A stretch of 64,000 nucleotides of DNA, from the NCBI GenBank assembly GCA_037954235.1, contig JBBMOA010000012.1:14005144-14069143 (forward strand). Reading direction: 5' to 3'. Position numbers and translations under genes: made by a program. This document shows, in pieces, positions 57,951 to 64,000 of the stretch (position 1 is its first letter; every line of letters starts with the position of its first letter). The notes below the pieces were generated by a model that was not told the origin of the DNA, ran no database searches, and was given only the letters and a program-made list of their open reading frames with translations. Origin of the DNA: Aulostomus chinensis. Taxonomy: Eukaryota; Chordata; Actinopteri; Syngnathiformes; Aulostomidae.

Positions 57951-59602
57951 CTGAAAAAATAGTGGGCCTGGTGTTTTCTGACTTATGAAGTCACCATGAA
58001 GTGAAGAAAATGTCTTTGTGAGTTCAAGACACCTACTGGTGAGTCATAGAAAAGCAAATTACACTTTTTGGGCAAAGTATTGCTTTAAGCATTCAGTTCT
58101 GAACATATTTGGTTACTCAGGTCACATGCTTCCAAGCTAAATACACCGGATTGAATGAAGGATTTAAAAGGATTACGATTCAGGTGGGTTGGATTCAGAA
58201 GTGTGATTCAGTAAATTGCCAATGAGAACCATCCCTAAAACAAAGGAAGAGAATCATCCACAGTAAGATCCTTCTCTTAAGCCACCTGTCAAACGTTCAA
58301 ACCACACTGTTTTTACGATCCTTGTGGTTAATCCACATTTCCCTGAAATGAGGTGAGCAGACACAGCTGAAGCAGGTCAGGTTCGGGTTTTACTGAAAGC
58401 GTTTCCAGGTTTGAAGTCAGAGAAGGTCGACCTGGTGGAATGACCCTCCTGGAACTGTGACCACTCTGCGAACAAGTTCTCAATTTGCCTCTTTCCTATC
58501 ATTCAGGGTCCTGAGTGAAATATTGTGTGTCATTTGTTTCAGATATTATTGAGGTCATTCATGGATTTTTACCAAACCACCTGAAGTTAGAAAATTCAGT
58601 TAAACACAAGCAGTTCTGGAAATTACATCACAAAATTTCTCCAGAAGGGGTATTATCAAAATGTTTTAAATGAGATGAGAATGACTCATTTGTTGTGTTA
58701 TGAATTCACCCCATTTTTTTTATATTATTTTTTTTGGTCTACCTTTATTGTTCCAGCACTGACAGCTATGCCACCTGTAGTCTTGATTTTTAAAGATAAA
58801 AAGATAATTGGCTTTATAGTGACTTTAGTCATTTTGTCTTGATTTCAGTTCTTCAAACATATAGGTCACATGATATTGTGAAATATTAAGTCATGCACCT
58901 AATTTCGATGCATGATTTTCATGCATTTTCATGGTGTGGTCCAGAGGTGTTTACCTCCGCTACTCTGTTAAGGTATGTTAGCGGTTAGCCTCACACGAAG
59001 CAGAGAAGCAACAAAACCAGATAGTTGTACTTAAAAACAGTTCATTTTTATTACTTTAAGTGTAATAACATCTTCCTATGTTATTCTATTCAGAACCAAA
59101 AAAAGAACCGGAAAAATGGACTCATAACATCTGAAACAGAGTGCTAAATGAATTAGCCTAAAACTAGCAACGTTGGGGAGGATGCTAGAAGCTCTACTAG
59201 CTCTGGCTAGTTGACTAGAAGCTCTCCTACTGTTAACCTAGAGCTGCAGACAGTGGCAAGCATAACAAGATGGCATTGTTGCACTCCGAGTAAACTGATC
59301 CATCATATCAAGGCTTGCGAAACCAGGCATCGGACATCTGCGCCTTCTAAAGCCAGATAGTTACAGCAGCAAGAACCGCAGCAAAAATTAAGCCGCCAAC
59401 AAACCAGCCAACAATCCACCCACTTCCTTTACACTTTCCTACACAAGGACACGCCTAACCACACCCCCAGTTATCCTCGCAGTGAAATAATCTGCTGACA
59501 TAACAAATGACTTTTTCATATGGAGAGAGCAGTAGCACATCCAGATGGATGAATCATGTTCTAATAAAAGATTATATTTCTGATGAATATGTTCTATTCC
59601 TC
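57951..59602. other. No supported feature
   Basis: AT-rich, with no exon or recognised repeat. Confidence 0.4.
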
Positions 59603-59985
59603 GTGGCATGGTGGTGCAGTGGTCAGCACTGCTGCCTCACAGCAAGAAGGATCTAGGTTCAAGTCCCGGCTCCAGCACAGGATCTTTCTGTGTGGAGTCT
59701 CCATGTTCTCCCTGTTCCTGTGTGGGTTCTCTCTGGTACTCCAGCTTCCTCCCACAGTCCAAAGACATCAAGAGAGGACGAGGCTGATTGATACTCTAAA
59801 TTGACCGTAGGTGTGACTGTGATTGTGAATGGTTGTCTGTCTCTATGTGTTGGTCCTGAGATGGACTGGTGACCTGTCCAGGGTGAACCCCGCCTCTCGC
59901 CCAAAGGCTGCTGGGATAGGCTCCAGCCCCCCCCCCCCCCCCCCAGCGACCTTTAACAGGATAAGCAGTAGAAAATGGATGGATG
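59603..59985 (+). mobile_element. tRNA-derived SINE, full-length copy
   Basis: It starts gtggcatggtggtgcagtgg, with A box tggtgcagtgg and a B box changed to ggttcaagtcc. It is the same family as the copies at 5028 and 31491. It carries an internal run of 18 C (59927-59944) where the other copies have shorter runs, and ends in gatggatgga units. Confidence 0.85.
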
Positions 59986-62900
59986 GAGATATTTTTTAGG
60001 TATACCCTAATTATACTTGATTGTACCAATCACATGCCGCTGGTAGGAGAGTGTTTACAGGTACACAACTTCTGCATGACATCACACAAACTTTAGAGGG
60101 CCACCCATAGTTCAGTGCAATGCAGATTTCCACCAACTTTTAGTACCAAAATCAGGGAGATTGTCATCAGCCGCTATGAGTGAAGCGTTTAGCCATGGAC
60201 CAGTGCGTCTACATCATCTCATACTTGGAGAGTAGTCATGTGTCTCGTAAATCCACTCATGGTAAACACGTTAATGAGCAGCTGTGTCGTCCCCCCCCCC
60301 AACCCTTCCATGAGTGGGTTGACATGTAATAAAAAATAAAAAAAATACTGGGAATCCTACTTGTTAATTCCAAAGACAAAGTTGGAAGCTCTACAATTGA
60401 TTTGCCTCTTGGAATCGAAATCCTGACACCACTATTATAAATATTTATCAAAACAATCCAAATCTCTATGTGGTTGACTGTTATCACCGGTGTGAAGAAA
60501 ACCAGTCCCAGACAAATATTTTTCACATTGTCTAATACTCTTACACAAGGAAACACCAAAAACTCTGGTGCTCCATCTCAGGCTCTATATGCTTCACAGT
60601 CATGCTTTATTTTGCGAGTTAATCTTGGGCGCCCTCTGATGATACTAAAAGTGATTTAAGGTGAGTAGACTGGACTCAGTATAAAGAAGAATGCAAAGTG
60701 GAAAAGGGTTGCTTCCAGAGGGTAAAGTTGCAAGCTGACCGTGGCCTGCAGACAAATCACAGCATGCAGCTTTTGGGAGGGAGATGAAAGTGGAGGATGC
60801 GAGTGTGTTTGCCTTGGGAGGAGAGTTAAACGTCCATATCTCTGTTCCTCTTGGATCCAACACCTGGTTTTAGAGCGAGATATGTTATGCAATGGAGCGT
60901 GTTTGTTTTCACATCCCTAAAAGGAAAGACCACTTTGTAGAATTTAGTGACAACTAGTGGTGAAAATGAAAACTACAACCAGTTGAATAGCCCTCTGTAA
61001 CCCTCCCTCTCCAAGTGACCTCAGATGCCCTCCAGGCTACATTAACTGTCCAGCAGACACTCTGAAAACATTTGTTCCTAATCAGTGATTTTACTTTGGA
61101 AGAGGCGATATCTTGCATTCATTAAGGTGACGGCTCTTCTGATTTGCCTCCTCATTATTTTGTTTCTAATGATAAGTAGCAGCTAATATCTTCTCCCTTC
61201 TCCTTCATCTTTCAAATGGTGAATTGATGCATTCACTGCTTCAATCTGCATTGTTTCCTCGTGACCAGCAGGGGGCAAATACACTGCTTGCCTGGAAAAA
61301 TGACTTATTTGACTTATGATGTCAGTAAACATTTTTCTAATGAGTTTATGGTCACAATCGCCAGTTTCAAACCTTCTTGAGAACAGCATGATGTTCATTT
61401 TGTAAATTATGGTCCCATAGATGATGAAGTAGTGTATGCTTTAGGGAAAGTTTATGGCAACCATCTAAGCGTTTCCATGGTATTCTACCCTCTCGTCTAA
61501 ATATGGCCGTGTCCAAAACCAAGATGATTACAGCTAATATGCCAAACTCATGGCTTTAAAAGCGGTAGTCCACAAATCAGACGTCACAGTGGCTACATCC
61601 ACTTATTTTATGCAGTTTTTACAATCTGGCAGGTTTATGTGCTGTTAGATTATCCTAAGTAATGTATTTCCCATTTATTTTATGTGTGTGTGCTCTAAAT
61701 CATTATAACTCCATTGTAAATAAGTCAAGCTAGTTTACATTGGTATATATCTGTATCTGAATGAGTTTGATCACTTGCAATACAAGAAATTATTTACTAC
61801 CATCCCACGTCGGGATAATAAATGTCCTGGAAACTCGTCCCTAGCCAAACAAAATGAAGCCAAATAGCATGCACAGATAATGACAGGGAATTTGAGGGGA
61901 GACTAGAGGCGATGAATTCAAAACACTTGAGGAAGCTGAGGGAAGATCCAGTTGATGGAAAGATGGCCAGTGACACATTTAGGATGGGAGATTGAGGATG
62001 GGATGGATCAGCGCCACAGGGGAAGAGAAAACAGCTGTTGCTCAGTCAAATGTATCTGGGGACATATATTGTGAGAGCGGAGAGACCAGTAAGGGAACAG
62101 CCAAGGCTGGGGGAAAAATCTGGGAGTACAATCCCAGGAACAGCTCTCTCCCCTGCTGGGCTACAAGGTGTGATCTACTGGTGTGTCCTTATGGGAGGGA
62201 TTGTTCCCTCCAAGAGGCTCCTACTGCAGCCTCAGGGTATTCTCATTATAGCTTAACACGAGGCAGTTCAACGGCAAGATTATTACAAAGCCACTCCGGC
62301 TCCGGCTGGCACAGCACTCAGAGGGACTTTCACACTTCATTGCTTTAAATGAAGGTGTTGGTTTTACCAAGGGCCACAAAACATCTGTCCGTGGCATGTG
62401 AGGCGAACTTTTCTCACCATCCCTCCTCCTCTCGGACAGAAACCTGAGAGGGCAAAATACTGTATGCCAGAGCTGCATAAAATCACCTTGAAGCAGGGGG
62501 GTACCATGCAGGGATACATGTGTTAGGGCCCCCCCTGCACAGTTTAATTAATTTAAATGGAGGTGAATGTGTGTGATACATGGTTGTAGGGCAATAGAAC
62601 GAGTTTATACCCTCATTTAGTCAGGGAGATTAAGAGCTCAGCCGTGATGTTCAGCTGCTCTGACATGCCTTCATTATTCTGTTTCACTTCCATCCACGTT
62701 GATTTCAACAAAGAGAGGAAAGTTCTTTTCCATGGCATATTTCGAAAACAAAACCAGCCTTGTAGTAACGCTCCAAGTTTTTTCTTTTATAGAGGGCTTT
62801 GCTTTGGATATTTATAGCTCGTTAGTTCACACATCAGCATCAATGGAAAAGTCTTGACATGATGGCGGTGTATTTTATTCTTAGAGCATATAAAGGCACA

Positions 62901-64000
62901 GGAACATGCTGCGGATGATTTAAGGTTTGATAATGTCACTAAATCAGCATGTGAGAGGCGAATGCCAAAGATGTATACAATGTTGTGTTGTATACACATT
63001 AAAGTATCATGTTGCAGTGCAATTTGGAAGTGAAGTGAATGTGTTATGCTGACAACCACATTAACCTACTCCCTTTCCCAGAGGATCATGCATCACCGCT
63101 GCACGACCGAGCCAAGCTTTGAGTTTCCACTTCGAGGGTGTTTCTCTTTCTCAAGCCAGGAGGATTACATCCTCTGGCTATTAGTCCAAAACAAGATGGT
63201 GAAATGTCTTGGCTTCTTCCCAGCATCATAATGGATTTGCTTGTACAGTAAGCTCTGATCAACTGGTTGTGTTGTCCCATGAGGAGGAGGAGGAGGAGGA
63301 GGAAGAGGATGTTTTAATTGAAGTGATACGTCTTCATTCACAGTATTCGTGAGTGAGAATGAAGCCATCTCCCAAAATCTGTGATCAACTTCCCAGACAT
63401 CTCCATCCATCCATGTCAAGTAACTTTTTCTCTCTGTCGGAGTGAAATGCTCCATGTGCTCCCCTGTGACACAAAGAAAAGGTTCAGGGTTTAACAATAC
63501 TTTGGTTAGATGTCATTTGACGAGTTGTAAATCACGTTTGACAAGGTCCGAGTCAGCAGGACGCCAAACTCAAGCATAGTCAACATTACTTTTCTTCATC
63601 TAAAACCAACACACACAACATGACACCGTAGCTTTGCATTTCTTTGAACACTGACAGTTTTCCTTTGTGGTGTTCTTATTGACTATAAAGACTGGATCAC
63701 TTCCTAAAGCCTTTCTTCATTTTACACTGGAAATATTGATAAGTCTTAACAGTTGATAAGCGGTGTGTGGGCCAAATGGCTGAGTTTTTGGACGCGTTGT
63801 CATGGGATAGCGCCAGTGTTTGCTTGTACTGGATTTTTAAAAAAGCAATGCCAGAAGTTTCCTAATGTTTCCTCCACTCCGAGTCGCCTCCCTCCGCGCC
63901 AATCTCTGTCATGTTTTATCGGAAATAATGATGGCAGAAGCAAAACAAATGCACTTTTGATAGGAAACACAGAGCTGGAAAAGCATGGGGATATTTTTCA
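59986..64000. other. No supported gene
   Basis: Only short frames without splice support, a C run near 60290 and a GGA tract at 63282-63303 (polyproline artefact on the minus strand). The 118-codon frame at 61992-62348 and the 110-codon minus frame at 63165-63497 show no recognisable domain. Confidence 0.4.

Noticed and set aside
61992..62348. 118-codon plus-strand frame
   Set aside because: No domain, no conservation that I can recognise, and no neighbouring exon.
63165..63497. 110-codon minus-strand frame with polyproline
   Set aside because: The polyproline comes from the GGA tract; the rest has no recognisable similarity.

Overview
This window is nuclear DNA of a ray-finned (teleost) fish. 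Three things support that. It holds a vertebrate photoreceptor-matrix gene split by GT-AG introns. It is rich in CA/TG, AT and ATCT microsatellites. Its interspersed repeats (a tRNA-derived SINE present three times, L2-type and other non-LTR retrotransposon remnants, small inverted-repeat elements) are of the kind common in teleosts. No bacterial-style operon, rRNA gene or CRISPR array is present.

The one well-supported protein gene is the 3' three quarters of impg2 (interphotoreceptor matrix proteoglycan 2), plus strand, about 2.2-19.2 kb. I place 16 coding exons whose lengths and phases join without a break into a 970-residue C-terminal protein. In order they encode a low-complexity stem, SEA domain 1, an acidic mucin-like region with a candidate glycosaminoglycan site, SEA domain 2 with a GSIVV autocleavage motif, two EGF-like modules, one membrane helix and a cytoplasmic tail. 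Two further phase-compatible small exons at 1.24 and 1.37 kb are possible. The signal peptide and N-terminal region lie upstream of the window.

From 19.2 kb to about 56.8 kb I find no securely supported gene. This stretch holds the impg2 3' UTR with a CAG tract, a weak two-exon candidate near 22.2-22.9 kb, and a striking 2.2 kb inverted-repeat (foldback-like) element at 29.7-31.9 kb. That element carries an eleven-unit 67-bp tandem array and was later hit by a SINE. The stretch also holds an L2-type LINE remnant (about 37.2-38.1 kb, plus), another non-LTR retrotransposon 3' end (about 44.5-45.0 kb, minus), an LTR-like remnant, a small inverted-repeat element and many microsatellites.

At 56.8-57.15 kb a GC-richer segment looks like the first exon of a secreted or membrane protein gene on the plus strand: TATA-like box, ATG-free leader, and an ATG followed by a signal-peptide-like stretch and a splice donor. 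In mammals the gene downstream of IMPG2 on the same strand is ABI3BP, so this is a positional candidate only. The remainder to 64 kb shows a third SINE copy and no recognisable exon.

I see no clear sign of a wholly new biological system. The items most worth a second look are the foldback-like element, the candidate signal-peptide exon, and the unassigned exon pair near 22 kb.
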